A DNA stretch of 64,000 nt from Enterococcaceae bacterium (GTDB taxonomy: Bacteria > Bacillota > Bacilli > Lactobacillales > Enterococcaceae). The notes beneath the pieces are model-generated. The model was not told the origin of the DNA. It did not search any database and worked only from the letters and a program-made list of their open reading frames with translations. Both the position numbers and the translations under genes were made by a program. This document shows positions 30,991-40,475 of the stretch, piece by piece; within the stretch, counting starts at the first letter, position 1, and each line of letters begins with the position of its first letter. The stretch spans positions 186,001-250,000 of the forward strand of contig JALCOL010000003.1 of the NCBI GenBank assembly GCA_022649665.1, in the 5' to 3' direction.

Positions 30991-31158
30991 AAGGTTGTGA
31001 CAAAAGGGCTCAGCTTCGAGAAATAGGAAGAAAAATTCGAAAATAGTCTCTCATATTTTTGAGATTTTTCGAACTATTTCCGAAGAGGCTGCTTTTTGGA
31101 ACACTGTTTATCGGAAAAAGAGGCTGGAACATGACTTTTGTCCCAGCCTCCTTTTTTT
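30991..31158 (+). repeat. Intergenic structured repeat, copy 2 (ends in a terminator)
   Basis: Related to 8781-8946. CAGCTTC (31011-31017) pairs with GAGGCTG (31085-31091) with one G-U. TCGAAAA (31037-31043) pairs with TTTTCGA (31066-31072), where copy 1 has CCGAAAA/TTTTCGG, so one C-G pair is replaced by U-A. It ends in a terminator, GAGGCTGGAAC (31120-31130) with GTCCCAGCCTC (31140-31150), then T7. It serves as terminator of the molybdenum gene cluster. Confidence 0.75.
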
Positions 31159-31261
31159 GTTAAAAAGTAAATTATTGGAAATTTTTCAAGTGAAAGGTGG
31201 AAATAAAAACGAAATAGTGTAATCTGGAAGAAGCAACTCTTGAAAATGTTGAGGTGGAAGT

Positions 31262-32449
31262 ATGTCCCAGAATGATGACTTGAACCGCTATGATCTTTAT
31301 CAAAAATTCCATGAGCTGTACGGCAATATGGAGCTTCCCGCTTGGAAAGGGCGCAAGTACTTTTACAATGCGCAAACGGAACGCTTTTATTACCAAGATC
31401 CAGATGGTGAGTACTACTATGATAACGAATATAATCCGGTGCTGATCCTGCGCCAGAAAAGGATGCAGCAGCTGGAAGGAAAGCCGCAAGGAGCACTAAA
31501 AAAACGCGCCCGCAAAAAGGCGGCCCGGCAAGCGGGTGAAAACGAGAAACCGCATAAAAAAAAGAGCCGCTTCAAACGCTTTTTGCGCACGGTGCTGATC
31601 ATTTTGCTCGTACTTTCAGTCTATTCTGTAGCGATGTTTTTCAAAGGCAAGCATGACGGCAATATCGAACGAACGATCAAAACCGAAACATTCAACGGCG
31701 TCAAAGCAAGCGACGGCTCGACGAATATCCTCCTGCTCGGCAGCGATGACCGCGAAGGAGTTGAAGGCACACGAACTGATACGATCATGATCCTTCATTT
31801 GGCGCCTCATAAAGCGCCTAAACTAATCTCGATCATGCGCGATACATTCGTCGATATCCCGAACAATGCGCCGAACAAGATCAATTCGGCCTATTCAACC
31901 GGCGGCGCTGAGCTTTTGCGGCAAACGCTCAAACGAAATTTCGATCTGGATATCCAATATTATATGCATGTCAACTTTGCAACGTTCGAAAAAATCATTG
32001 ATGATCTTTTTCCGCGCGGCGTCAAGATCGATGCCGAGAAAAGCTTAAACTTAGACGGCGTGACGATCGAAAAGGGCGAACAGCGGATGAATGGGAATAC
32101 TTTGCTGCAATATGCGCGCTTCCGAAAAGATGCGGAAAGCGACTTTGGGCGGATCCGCCGCCAGCAGCAAGTCGTCAGTGCGGTCACCAGCCAGCTGAGA
32201 AATCCTCTTACGCTGCTGCGGCTGCCATATGCTGCCGGGAAAGCATTCGGCTACAGTGCGAATAACCTGCCGAACAGCTTCATCATCAAAAGCGGTTTAG
32301 GTCAAATGATCTCGCATAAAAAAATGGAACGCTTCTCGATCCCGGTTGACGGGACTTGGTGGGAAGGCTACTACGATTATGCTGGCGACGTCCTCGAGAT
32401 CAATACGACTGAGAACAAGCAAGCTTTGCAGGAATTTTTAGCGAAATAA
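31262..32449 (+). CDS. LytR-CpsA-Psr (LCP) family cell-wall glycopolymer ligase
   Basis: 395 residues. A basic cytoplasmic N-terminus of about 105 residues, one transmembrane helix (about 106-125), then the LCP domain: LLGSDDR, GTRTDTIMI, ISIMRDTFVDIP, KINSAY and DFGRIRRQQQVV. LCP enzymes attach teichoic acids or polysaccharides to peptidoglycan using polyprenyl-phosphate-linked donors. The N-terminal tail is unusual: residues about 25-60 are rich in Tyr with acidic residues (YFYNAQTERFYYQDPDGEY). The start ATG 31262 follows GAGGTGG. Confidence 0.9.
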   Translation: MSQNDDLNRYDLYQKFHELYGNMELPAWKGRKYFYNAQTERFYYQDPDGEYYYDNEYNPVLILRQKRMQQLEGKPQGALKKRARKKAARQAGENEKPHKKKSRFKRFLRTVLIILLVLSVYSVAMFFKGKHDGNIERTIKTETFNGVKASDGSTNILLLGSDDREGVEGTRTDTIMILHLAPHKAPKLISIMRDTFVDIPNNAPNKINSAYSTGGAELLRQTLKRNFDLDIQYYMHVNFATFEKIIDDLFPRGVKIDAEKSLNLDGVTIEKGEQRMNGNTLLQYARFRKDAESDFGRIRRQQQVVSAVTSQLRNPLTLLRLPYAAGKAFGYSANNLPNSFIIKSGLGQMISHKKMERFSIPVDGTWWEGYYDYAGDVLEINTTENKQALQEFLAK

Positions 32450-32456
32450 AAATACG

Positions 32457-32513
32457 AAAAATGGACTTCTGAAGATCCGCTGGCAAAAACAGCGATCCAG
32501 GAGTCCATTTTTT
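32457..32513 (+). terminator. Intrinsic terminator of the LCP gene
   Basis: AAAAATGGACT (32457-32467) pairs with AGTCCATTTTT (32502-32512), with an inner GCTG/CAGC hairpin, and ends in T6. Confidence 0.8.
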
Positions 32514-32591
32514 GAATATCAGAAGAATCTTTCGAAATGTTACAGTATAATGAGCATAACGGTGAATCGATCATTGAAAAGGAGGATACCG

Positions 32592-33224
32592 ATGGCGTTT
32601 GATTTCAAGAAAGAGTACAAAGAATTTTATCGGCCGGCAAAAAAGCCGGCGATCATCGAGATCCCGCCGATGAATTTTTTGGCCGTCCGCGGAGTGGGGG
32701 ATCCAAATGACTCGGCTGGCGAATACAGCGCTGCACTTGCCGCACTTTACGCGCTCGCCTATACGCTCAAGATGAGCTACCGCGGAACTCATCAAATCAA
32801 GGGTTTTTTTAAATATGTCGTCCCGCCGCTGGAGGGTCTCTGGTGGCAAAGCGGGATCAAAGGAGTCGATTATTCCAAGAAGAAAGACTTCCACTGGATC
32901 TCGCTGATCCGCTTGCCGGACTTTGTCACGCGAAGCGACTTTGAGTGGGCACAGGAAGAAGCGTCCCGCAAAAAGAAGAAAGATTTTTCAAACGTTGAAT
33001 TTTTTTCTTTTGCGGAAGGCCTTTGCGTCCAGTGTATGCATCTTGGACCTTACGATACTGAGCCGGCGACCGTCTCACAAATGGAAAATTTTGCGGAGGA
33101 GCATGGTTTTGCCAACGATTTTTCTGGCGGACGCTATCATCATGAAATCTATATGAGCGATCCCAGAAAAACAGCCCCGGAAAATCTGAAAACCGTGATC
33201 CGTCATCCGATTAAAAAGAGCTAG
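32592..33224 (+). CDS. GyrI-like small-molecule-binding domain protein
   Basis: 210 residues with no DNA-binding domain. The sequence (IIEIPPMNFLAVRGVGDPNDS, GLWWQ, HLGPYDTEP, HHEIYMSDPRKTAPE) matches stand-alone GyrI-like proteins, which bind or hydrolyse small cytotoxic compounds. AAGGAGG (32579-32585) precedes ATG 32592. A TATAAT at 32546-32551 suggests its own promoter. Ligand unknown. Confidence 0.82.
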   Translation: MAFDFKKEYKEFYRPAKKPAIIEIPPMNFLAVRGVGDPNDSAGEYSAALAALYALAYTLKMSYRGTHQIKGFFKYVVPPLEGLWWQSGIKGVDYSKKKDFHWISLIRLPDFVTRSDFEWAQEEASRKKKKDFSNVEFFSFAEGLCVQCMHLGPYDTEPATVSQMENFAEEHGFANDFSGGRYHHEIYMSDPRKTAPENLKTVIRHPIKKS

Positions 33225-33245
33225 TAACAACATAAGGAGGATATT

Positions 33246-34007
33246 ATGATCGAACTGAAAGACTTAACAAAAGTGTATGGGGATAAAACAGCATTGAAAG
33301 ATCTGAGTTTAACGATCCGCCAAGGGGAGATCTTCGGTTTTTTGGGACACAATGGCGCGGGGAAATCGACAACGATCAAAAGCATCGTCAGTGTGATCGA
33401 ACCGACGAGCGGCACGATCACGGTCGACGGGCTGGATCTGGAAAGCCACCGTCTTGATGTAAAGCGCAAGATCGGCTATGTGCCCGATTCGCCCGACATT
33501 TTTTTGCAATTGACTGCAAATGAATATTGGGATCTGATCGCCGCCGCCTTTCAAATGGATAATGTGCAAAAGGAAAAACGTCTGAATGAGCTGACTGATC
33601 TTTTCAGCATGAAGGCTCGGGCTAATGAGGCGCTGGACAGCTTTTCCCATGGGATGCGCCAAAAAACGATCTTGATCGGAGCGCTGTTGCCGGATCCCGA
33701 GATCTGGATCTTGGATGAACCGATGCAAGGGCTCGATCCGCAAGCCTCTTTTGACTTGAAAGAGATGATGAAGGCACATGCGAAAAAAGGGAAGACCGTG
33801 ATCTTTTCGACGCACGTCTTGGATACCGCGCAGCAGTTGTGCGACGAGTTGGCGATCTTAAAAGAAGGCGCACTTATCTATAACGGCTCTGTCGATAAAT
33901 TGCTTGATCAGTATCCGGGCGAATCGCTGGAAGCAGTATATTTGAAAATGGCCGGTCGGCAAAATGATCAATCGCTCGTTGATGAATTGGAGGAGAGTCA
34001 TGAATAG
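33246..34007 (+). CDS. ABC transporter ATP-binding protein (EcsA-like)
   Basis: 253 residues. Walker A GHNGAGKST, LSHGMRQ-like signature (DSFSHGMRQKTILIGALL) and Walker B WILDEPMQGLDPQ. Pairs with the overlapping permease gene. Such two-gene systems are exporters with unknown cargo in most cases. Confidence 0.88.
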   Translation: MIELKDLTKVYGDKTALKDLSLTIRQGEIFGFLGHNGAGKSTTIKSIVSVIEPTSGTITVDGLDLESHRLDVKRKIGYVPDSPDIFLQLTANEYWDLIAAAFQMDNVQKEKRLNELTDLFSMKARANEALDSFSHGMRQKTILIGALLPDPEIWILDEPMQGLDPQASFDLKEMMKAHAKKGKTVIFSTHVLDTAQQLCDELAILKEGALIYNGSVDKLLDQYPGESLEAVYLKMAGRQNDQSLVDELEESHE

Positions 34008-35595
34008 CAGACAGCTTTTCGCACTCGCCCGAGTCAATTTGCGCTATTTGAATCCGCAAGTCACCGATCGCCTGCGAAAAAAAGGCAAAAGCGGTCGAAA
34101 ACTGACACAAAGCATCATCAATCAGTATTTATTCAGCGGCGCGATCTTTATTTTTGTCTATGCGGCCACGATGTTCGCGATCGATTACAGCAAAATGCCG
34201 GGATTTTTCACATATTACTGCGCTTTGTTCGCAGTCCTCGGCTTTTCCCAAGGGATCTCAGGGATCTACAATATTTTCTTTGAGAGCCGCGATCTGGTCG
34301 ATTATTTACCGCTGCCGTTTCGGCAATTTGAGATTTTTTTGTCCAAAATTTTAGTTGTCGCGATCACGATCATTCCGTTCATGCTGCCGCTCTTAGTGCT
34401 GAATTTTTTGACGGGTTTGCGCAGCGGTGTGAATCTGTTTCTTAACCTGATCTGCTCACTATTCTCTTTTCTATTAATGAGCGGCTATGTTTTTGTACTC
34501 AGCAGTTTCGTGGTTTTCCTGCTGACCCGTTTGAAGTTTTTCCAAACACATAAAAAAGCACTGACCTCCGTGATGCTTTTTCTCACGATGGCAGTCGTCT
34601 TGCTCAGTGTTTTTTGGATGAACTCGCAAACGACCTCAGTACAAACTTCAACGACTGGTTTTAGCGACCGGCCGGCATTGAAATTTTTGCTGCCGTTTTA
34701 TATGGTCGTGCATGCGCCATTTTCTGTACAGGGGTTGTTGAGCCTCGCCGGAATCATTCTCGTTTTAGCGCTTGGCTTGCTGTTTTTACGCGTTTTGATC
34801 GTTCCGCGGATCTTTGATCAGATGATCGCACTCAGCACACCAGGGGAACGTCTGACCCGCAAGCATAAAGCGAACCAGAACTTGCGGCAAATTTTATTCG
34901 GGTACAATTTTCGCTTGATCCAAAATCCGAATTTGATCATGCAGGTTTTCTCGAGTTCGCTGATGATGCCCCTGATTTTTTTCGTTTCCTTTGCTTTCAC
35001 CGGGCATTTTTCACTTGCCGGTCTTTCGTCGCGATACTTTGGGGTCTTCTTTGTCAGCGGTTTTATTCTTTCTTTTTTGATCGTCAATCAGGCTTCGTTT
35101 GCGGCAAACATCATCTCGCTTGACCGCGAGAACTTTGATTATGTCAAAGCGCTGCCGCTGTCGCAAAGAATATATTTGGGCGAAAAGTTTACATTCGCTG
35201 TGCTGCTCCAAATCGCGCTTACGCTGATCGTCGGGATCACCGGCATTTTGATCTTCAAAGCACCGCTGCTTCACGGAATTTCTTTACTGATCGGGATGCT
35301 GCTCAGTACATTTATTTTATCGCTGCACTTTTTCGCCCGCGATTACCGCCTGCTCCTCACGAATTGGACCAGCATCACACAGCTTTTCGCGCGCGGCGCC
35401 GGGACGCTCGGGCAGGTCCTGCTGTTGATGGGAACGATGCTGATCGGCGTGATCATAGTCGTTCTGTACGCGCTTGCCAGCACCATTTTCCTGCCGCTTT
35501 GGTCACACTTTTTAGTCGTCGCGGTGATCTTTGGGGCAGGGGGCGTCTATCTGGTATGGAACTGGAAACGTTTCTGGGATCAGTTGGAGTCATAA
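34000..35595 (+). CDS. ABC transporter permease (ABC-2/EcsB-like)
   Basis: 531 residues with ten to twelve hydrophobic segments. ATG 34000 follows GGAGGAG and overlaps the ATPase stop, so the two are coupled. No sequence feature identifies the cargo. Confidence 0.85.
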   Translation: MNSRQLFALARVNLRYLNPQVTDRLRKKGKSGRKLTQSIINQYLFSGAIFIFVYAATMFAIDYSKMPGFFTYYCALFAVLGFSQGISGIYNIFFESRDLVDYLPLPFRQFEIFLSKILVVAITIIPFMLPLLVLNFLTGLRSGVNLFLNLICSLFSFLLMSGYVFVLSSFVVFLLTRLKFFQTHKKALTSVMLFLTMAVVLLSVFWMNSQTTSVQTSTTGFSDRPALKFLLPFYMVVHAPFSVQGLLSLAGIILVLALGLLFLRVLIVPRIFDQMIALSTPGERLTRKHKANQNLRQILFGYNFRLIQNPNLIMQVFSSSLMMPLIFFVSFAFTGHFSLAGLSSRYFGVFFVSGFILSFLIVNQASFAANIISLDRENFDYVKALPLSQRIYLGEKFTFAVLLQIALTLIVGITGILIFKAPLLHGISLLIGMLLSTFILSLHFFARDYRLLLTNWTSITQLFARGAGTLGQVLLLMGTMLIGVIIVVLYALASTIFLPLWSHFLVVAVIFGAGGVYLVWNWKRFWDQLES

Positions 35596-35607
35596 GGAGG
35601 AAATAAT

Positions 35608-36156
35608 TTGCAATTAGAAACAAAGCGTCTGCTGCTGCGTCCTTGGAATGAGACGGATGCCGAAGATTTATACGCTGCCGCCAAAAATCCAAAAGTCGGA
35701 CCGTCTGCCGGCTGGCCGGTCCACACCAGTATCGAAGACAGCCGCGAAACGATCCGTACTGTTCTTTCTGCTGAAGGGACGTATGCGATTTTTTTAAAAA
35801 ATACTGGAAGAGCGATCGGCAGCATCGGACTCAAAATGGGGGACCGCAGCGATTTGATGCTGAACGAAGACGAGGCCGAGATCGGGTACTGGCTCGCTGA
35901 ACCATTTTGGGGAGAAGGTCTGATGCCTGAAGCAATGCAGTTGATCATCAAATATGCTTTTACCGTCTTTCATAAAACTTCGCTATGGTGCGGCTATTTT
36001 GCAGAAAACAGCCAATCTAAAAGAGTTCAGGAAAAATGCGGATTCCGCTATCATCATACGGAATATGAAAAACCCTTCGTACTGATCGGCAAAAAGAAAA
36101 CCGAACACTTCACTCGGCTTACCAAAAAGGAATGGGAAGCTTTGCCGCAAGACTAA
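35608..36156 (+). CDS. GNAT acetyltransferase (RimJ/RimL-like)
   Basis: 182 residues. N-terminal LETKRLLLRPWNETDAEDLY, EIGYWLAEPFWGEGLMPEAM (acetyl-CoA loop) and NSQSKRVQEKCGF. Transfers acetyl from acetyl-CoA to an amino group, often a ribosomal protein or small molecule. The start is TTG 35608, seven bases after AAGGAGG, 12 bases after the exporter permease. Confidence 0.88.
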   Translation: MQLETKRLLLRPWNETDAEDLYAAAKNPKVGPSAGWPVHTSIEDSRETIRTVLSAEGTYAIFLKNTGRAIGSIGLKMGDRSDLMLNEDEAEIGYWLAEPFWGEGLMPEAMQLIIKYAFTVFHKTSLWCGYFAENSQSKRVQEKCGFRYHHTEYEKPFVLIGKKKTEHFTRLTKKEWEALPQD

Positions 36157-36427
36157 TTCAAAAGACGTGCTTCCGGTAAAAGGGGGGCACCTTTTTTCCA
36201 TTATCCATTAAATGATTTTCTGTTCATACGATAAAGCTTCCAGTACGATCCTGCCTGTTTTATGCAAATCAAACCGCGATCGGCTCGCATCACGAGGAAG
36301 CAGCTAATTAAAAAAACCAGGATGATTGCAGCAGCAAAAGCCGAATTTGGCGATGAAAAAACAGAGCAGATTGTGACGATATCAAAGATCGTTTTAGAAT
36401 ACATATTTGAAAGGGGAAATATTTGTC

Positions 36428-37123
36428 ATGAAAAAAGTATTGATCATCGAAACGAATATCGACCACTATATTGGTACGACTGATTTGACGGGGCTTTGGC
36501 TGGGAGAGGCTGCCGAATTCGCAGATGAATTGCAAAAGGAAAAAATCCAAGTGGATTATGTAAGTCCAAAGGGTGGCTTTGTTCCGCTGGATCCGCGGAG
36601 CATGAAATATTCTGATCAAGCTATTTTAGCCATTTATGAAAGTGAAGATTTTGTATCACGAGCTTTAAGCAATACTTTGCGGCCCGATCAAGTAAATCCC
36701 GCAGAATATGCAGCGATCTATTACACTGGCGGACACGGGGTGATGTGGGACTTTCCTGACAACCGGGAACTGCAGCAGATCGCCTTAGAAATTTATTCTC
36801 AGAAAGGGTACATCACATCTGTTTGCCACGGGATCGCAGGACTGTTGAACATCAAAGATAAGTCAGGAAAGTATTTGATTGCTGGTAAAACGATCACAGG
36901 GTTTACGACAGCCGAAGAAATTCTTGCCGGCAAAAAAGCAGTAGTGCCTTTTTTGAATAAAAAAGTTGCTGAAAAGCGCGGTGCCCATTTTCAAAAAAAG
37001 CGGTTTTATCGTGATTTTGCCGTCAAAGATGGACAGCTGATCACTGGACAAAATCCTTTTTCAGTCCGTTCAGTCGCGAGGTTATTGATCAATGAGCTAA
37101 AAAGAAGCGAACAAAAAGAATAA
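36428..37123 (+). CDS. DJ-1/PfpI family (type 1 glutamine amidotransferase-like) protein
   Basis: 231 residues. Catalytic-type Cys in the nucleophile elbow SVCHGIAGL and an upstream GGHGVMWD loop are typical of the Hsp31-like branch (glyoxalase III or chaperone activity in some members). The start ATG 36428 is about eleven bases after AAGGGG; the in-frame ATG at 36407 overlaps that site. The 270 bases before it hold no convincing gene. Confidence 0.88.
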   Translation: MKKVLIIETNIDHYIGTTDLTGLWLGEAAEFADELQKEKIQVDYVSPKGGFVPLDPRSMKYSDQAILAIYESEDFVSRALSNTLRPDQVNPAEYAAIYYTGGHGVMWDFPDNRELQQIALEIYSQKGYITSVCHGIAGLLNIKDKSGKYLIAGKTITGFTTAEEILAGKKAVVPFLNKKVAEKRGAHFQKKRFYRDFAVKDGQLITGQNPFSVRSVARLLINELKRSEQKE

Positions 37124-37184
37124 GTTTTTTGGACCAAGCACAAGTGGAGCAGCTAACGATCTATAAACAAAAGCAGAACTCAAA

Positions 37185-37223
37185 AAAGCTTCGCACTGCG
37201 GAAATTCCGTAGTGCGAAGCTTT
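37185..37223. terminator. Bidirectional terminator between pfpI-like gene and argD
   Basis: AAAGCTTCGCACT (37185-37197) and AGTGCGAAGCTTT (37211-37223) form a perfect stem extended inside by CGGAA/TTCCG. A-rich on the left and T-rich on the right, it serves both convergent genes. Confidence 0.85.
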
Positions 37224-37243
37224 GATTTTGATCAAATGGATGA

Positions 37244-38395
37244 TCACGCATTCAGTTCTAGAAAAGCTTTTTTCAGTTTGGCCACAGCAGTCTCAAGCTC
37301 TTCTTGGTCGATCGTCAATGGCGGGAGGAGCCGCAAGGTTTCTTTACCGGCCGAAAGCGTCAGGACGTGATCTTTTTCCAGCAGCATTTGGAGTTGTTTC
37401 AAGACTTCGGGGTCATTGCATTCGATCCCGAGCATCAAACCGATCCCGCGAACGCCTTTGATCAATTCAGGAAATTCAACATGCAGTTTCTCCAACTGGT
37501 CTTTCAGCCAAGCGCCTTTTTTCTGAACAGTGGCGAATAGTTCCGGGGTCATCAAGTCGAGCACTTTGTTCGCAGCCGACATCACCAGCGGGTTGCCGCC
37601 AAAAGTCGTTCCATGGCTGCCGGGTGAAAAGGCGTCTTTAAGTTTTGTTTTGCCAAGCATCGCACCGACGGGCACCCCGTTGCCGAGGCCCTTCGCTAAC
37701 GTGAAGATATCAGGGGAGAGTCCATAATTTTCAAAAGCGAACATTTTGCCAGTCCGTCCCATTCCAGTTTGGACTTCGTCGATCATCAGCAAAACGTCAT
37801 GCTCTTTACAAAGTGCAGCAATGGCCTTTAAAAACTCAGGGTCTGCCGGCAATACGCCGCCTTCGCCTTGGATGACTTCCAGCAAAATCCCGGCAGTGTT
37901 CGGTGTCAACGCATCTTTTACCGCTTCGATGTCGTTATAGGGAACATAGTGGAAACCGGGGACCATTGGTTTGAATCCTTTTTGGATCTTTTCTTGCGCT
38001 GTCGCGGACATCCCGCCGTACGTCCGGCCGTGGAAACCATTTTCAAAAGTAATGAAATCAGTTTTCCCAGTCGCTTTGCGCGCGAGCTTGAGTGCTGCTT
38101 CGTTTGCTTCGGTTCCAGTTGAACAGAAGAAGGCGACGTAATCTTTGCCGCCGGCCAATTTTTTGCCGGCTGATTCCTGCAAGGAGTTCGTGAATAAGTT
38201 CGATTCATGCCAAACATGATCCAGTTGATGTTCCAAAGCCGCTTTGACTTCAGGATTGGAGTGACCCAGATTGGCCACACCGATCCCGCTCGTCAGGTCC
38301 AAAAACGTTTCGCCGTTCGTCATCGTGACGCGGCAGTCCAACGCTTTGTCCCATTCCAATTTGCTTCTTAGGTAAGTGGGGAATAAATAACTCAA
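37244..38395 (-). CDS. argD: Acetylornithine aminotransferase
   Basis: 383 residues, class III PLP aminotransferase. LLMIDEVQTGMGRTGK, the PLP lysine in FTLAKGLGNGVPVG and HGTTFGGNPLVMSA are visible. Converts N-acetylglutamate semialdehyde to N-acetylornithine. The start is TTG 38395 (MSYLFPTYLRSKLEW), overlapping the argB stop, with GAGGTG five bases upstream; a longer frame begins inside argB without support. Last gene of argCJBD. Confidence 0.94.
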   Translation of the reverse strand: MSYLFPTYLRSKLEWDKALDCRVTMTNGETFLDLTSGIGVANLGHSNPEVKAALEHQLDHVWHESNLFTNSLQESAGKKLAGGKDYVAFFCSTGTEANEAALKLARKATGKTDFITFENGFHGRTYGGMSATAQEKIQKGFKPMVPGFHYVPYNDIEAVKDALTPNTAGILLEVIQGEGGVLPADPEFLKAIAALCKEHDVLLMIDEVQTGMGRTGKMFAFENYGLSPDIFTLAKGLGNGVPVGAMLGKTKLKDAFSPGSHGTTFGGNPLVMSAANKVLDLMTPELFATVQKKGAWLKDQLEKLHVEFPELIKGVRGIGLMLGIECNDPEVLKQLQMLLEKDHVLTLSAGKETLRLLPPLTIDQEELETAVAKLKKAFLELNA

Positions 38396-39141
38396 ACAAG
38401 CACCTCTTCTTTGATTACCGTACCTTCGCGAACGATCGTGTCGGTGATATGGATCGCTTGGACCCCGCCGCACAATGCTTCGATGGCACTATCTAATTTC
38501 GGGATCATTCCGCCGACGACGACTTTCGCCTGTTTGAGCGAGCCGATCTCAGCCGGAGTGATTTCTTTCAGTAATGTTCCTTGTTTCTTGACGCCGGGAA
38601 CGTCGGTCAATAAATATAACTCATTAGCTTCAACTGCTTCAGCAACCCGGCAAGCAACCTCATCCGCATTGACATTGAGCCACTGGCCGTCTTCCGCCAA
38701 ACCGAGCGGAGCGATGACCGGAATATGGTCGTTTTTCAGCAGCTCATTCAAAAGACGGCTGTTGACGCGGCTGATCTCACCAACAAGTCCATACATTTTT
38801 TTGTTTTTGAGTTTAGCAGACAATAAGTGATCGCTGGCAGCGTTCAATCCAACGGCAGAAAAACCATGATCGCTGAGCGCAGTCGTGATCTCCGGCTGGA
38901 CTTGGCCGATCAAAACCATTCGTGTGACTGCCAAAGCTTCCGGGGTCGTTACCCGCAACCCGTTGCGCTTCGTCACCGGGATCGAAAGCTTTTCCATCAT
39001 GTTGCTGATAAAAAGGCCGCCGCCGTGGACAATGATCACATTATAGTTTTTCTTTTTCCATGTTTTGACTTGTTCGAAAAATGCGCTGCTCAGATTTTCT
39101 GAGGCAACCCCGCCGATTTTAACAACAATCGTTTTTTTCAT
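38392..39141 (-). CDS. argB: Acetylglutamate kinase
   Basis: 249 residues with VVKIGGVA at the N-terminus, VHGGG, and the ADP-site VNADEVACRVAEAV. Phosphorylates N-acetylglutamate, the step usually inhibited by arginine. Overlaps argD by four bases. Confidence 0.94.
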   Translation of the reverse strand: MKKTIVVKIGGVASENLSSAFFEQVKTWKKKNYNVIIVHGGGLFISNMMEKLSIPVTKRNGLRVTTPEALAVTRMVLIGQVQPEITTALSDHGFSAVGLNAASDHLLSAKLKNKKMYGLVGEISRVNSRLLNELLKNDHIPVIAPLGLAEDGQWLNVNADEVACRVAEAVEANELYLLTDVPGVKKQGTLLKEITPAEIGSLKQAKVVVGGMIPKLDSAIEALCGGVQAIHITDTIVREGTVIKEEVLV

Positions 39142-39157
39142 GAACAGTTAGCTCCTT

Positions 39158-40462
39158 TTAAGTATGATAAGCCGCATTGATTTTCACATAATTATAAGTC
39201 AAGTCGCATCCCCATGCACGTCCAACGGCTTCGCCTTCATGAAGATCAGCCTTGATCGTGATTTTTTCCTGCGAGAGGATCTTGCGCAGATGCGCTTCGG
39301 AGAATGGGACCGGCATGCCGTTTTCGAAAACCAGCACATCGCCGATCTCGATCGTCGTTTTCATTGGATCGGACTTTCCGCCCGTATAGCCGACGGCGCA
39401 GATGATTCGTCCCCAGTTGGGGTCTTCGCCGAACATCGCTGCTTTGACAAGATTCGAGCCAACGATGCCTTTGGCGATCATATTGCCGTCTTGAAGCGTC
39501 TCAGCGCCGTTTACTTGAACTTCGATCAATTTCGTGGCCCCTTCACCGTCTGCTGCGATCATTTTGGCGATCGCTTGGGCAACGGTCAAAAAGCTGTCGG
39601 CGAATTTCTGCCATTCGGGATGTGCAGGAGAGAGCGGTGCGTTTCCAGCAGCCCCGTTCGCCAAAACTAAAACCGTATCATTTGTCGAAGTATCGCCGTC
39701 GACCGTGATCTGATTGAAACTGTGCGAAAGCGAATCCGCCAAAAGCGCTTGAAGCGCCTTTTGCTCGACTGCTGCATCGGTGGTGATAAAAGCCAGCATC
39801 GTCGCCATGTTCGGATGGATCATCCCGGAGCCTTTGGCAGCACCGGCGATCCGGATCGCCTTGCCGTCGATTTCGACTTCATAGACGATTTCTTTAGTCT
39901 GAGTATCCGTCGTCAAAATCGATTTTGCAAATTCATGCCCAGCTTTCTGTCCGAGTGTCAGCGCGTGGAAGCCCTTTTCAACGATCTCCATCGGCAATTG
40001 CGTACCGATCACACCAGTCGAACAAATCGCGACTTCAGCAGGGGAGATATTCAATTTTTCCGCTCCCAAGGCTTGCATTTTTAAGGCATTTTCCGTCCCG
40101 ACTTTACCGGTACAAGCGTTGGCAATCCCGGAATTGACGACGATCGCGCGAGCCGATCCGTGTTCAACGACTTTTTTATCGACCGCAATCGTGGCAGCTT
40201 TGACTTTGTTCGTGGTAAAGACACCGGCAACTGCTGCGGGCGTTTGACTGTAAAGGATCCCGAAATCTTTCTTCGATTTCTTGAGACCCGCATGCAGTCC
40301 TTCCGCATAATAGCCTTTCGGTGAAGTGATGTCGCCCGGGATCAATTTGCCTGGTCCGGCAACTTCAGCAGCAATTTTTTTGAAACGTGCTTGTGTTTCC
40401 TTTTTGATTTCTTTATTGGATAATTTCAGCTGTGATTCTAACGGATGCGGCTGTTCATTCAT
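39158..40462 (-). CDS. argJ: Bifunctional glutamate N-acetyltransferase/ornithine acetyltransferase
   Basis: 434 residues. The self-cleavage site Ala-Thr is in HPNMATMLAF, giving alpha and beta chains. ArgJ recycles the acetyl group from N-acetylornithine to glutamate, so argA and argE are not needed. The chain is about 25 residues longer at the N-terminus than usual (an acidic/basic segment before FKKIAAEVAGPGKL), and this start is supported by AAGGAG nine bases upstream. Confidence 0.94.
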   Translation of the reverse strand: MNEQPHPLESQLKLSNKEIKKETQARFKKIAAEVAGPGKLIPGDITSPKGYYAEGLHAGLKKSKKDFGILYSQTPAAVAGVFTTNKVKAATIAVDKKVVEHGSARAIVVNSGIANACTGKVGTENALKMQALGAEKLNISPAEVAICSTGVIGTQLPMEIVEKGFHALTLGQKAGHEFAKSILTTDTQTKEIVYEVEIDGKAIRIAGAAKGSGMIHPNMATMLAFITTDAAVEQKALQALLADSLSHSFNQITVDGDTSTNDTVLVLANGAAGNAPLSPAHPEWQKFADSFLTVAQAIAKMIAADGEGATKLIEVQVNGAETLQDGNMIAKGIVGSNLVKAAMFGEDPNWGRIICAVGYTGGKSDPMKTTIEIGDVLVFENGMPVPFSEAHLRKILSQEKITIKADLHEGEAVGRAWGCDLTYNYVKINAAYHT

Positions 40463-40475
40463 TCAGTAAGACTCC

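Noticed and set aside
36262-36483. 73-residue frame before the DJ-1/PfpI gene, faintly similar to small sporulation phosphatases in one stretch
   Set aside because: No ribosome site, overlaps the start of the next gene out of frame, and the similarity is too short to support.
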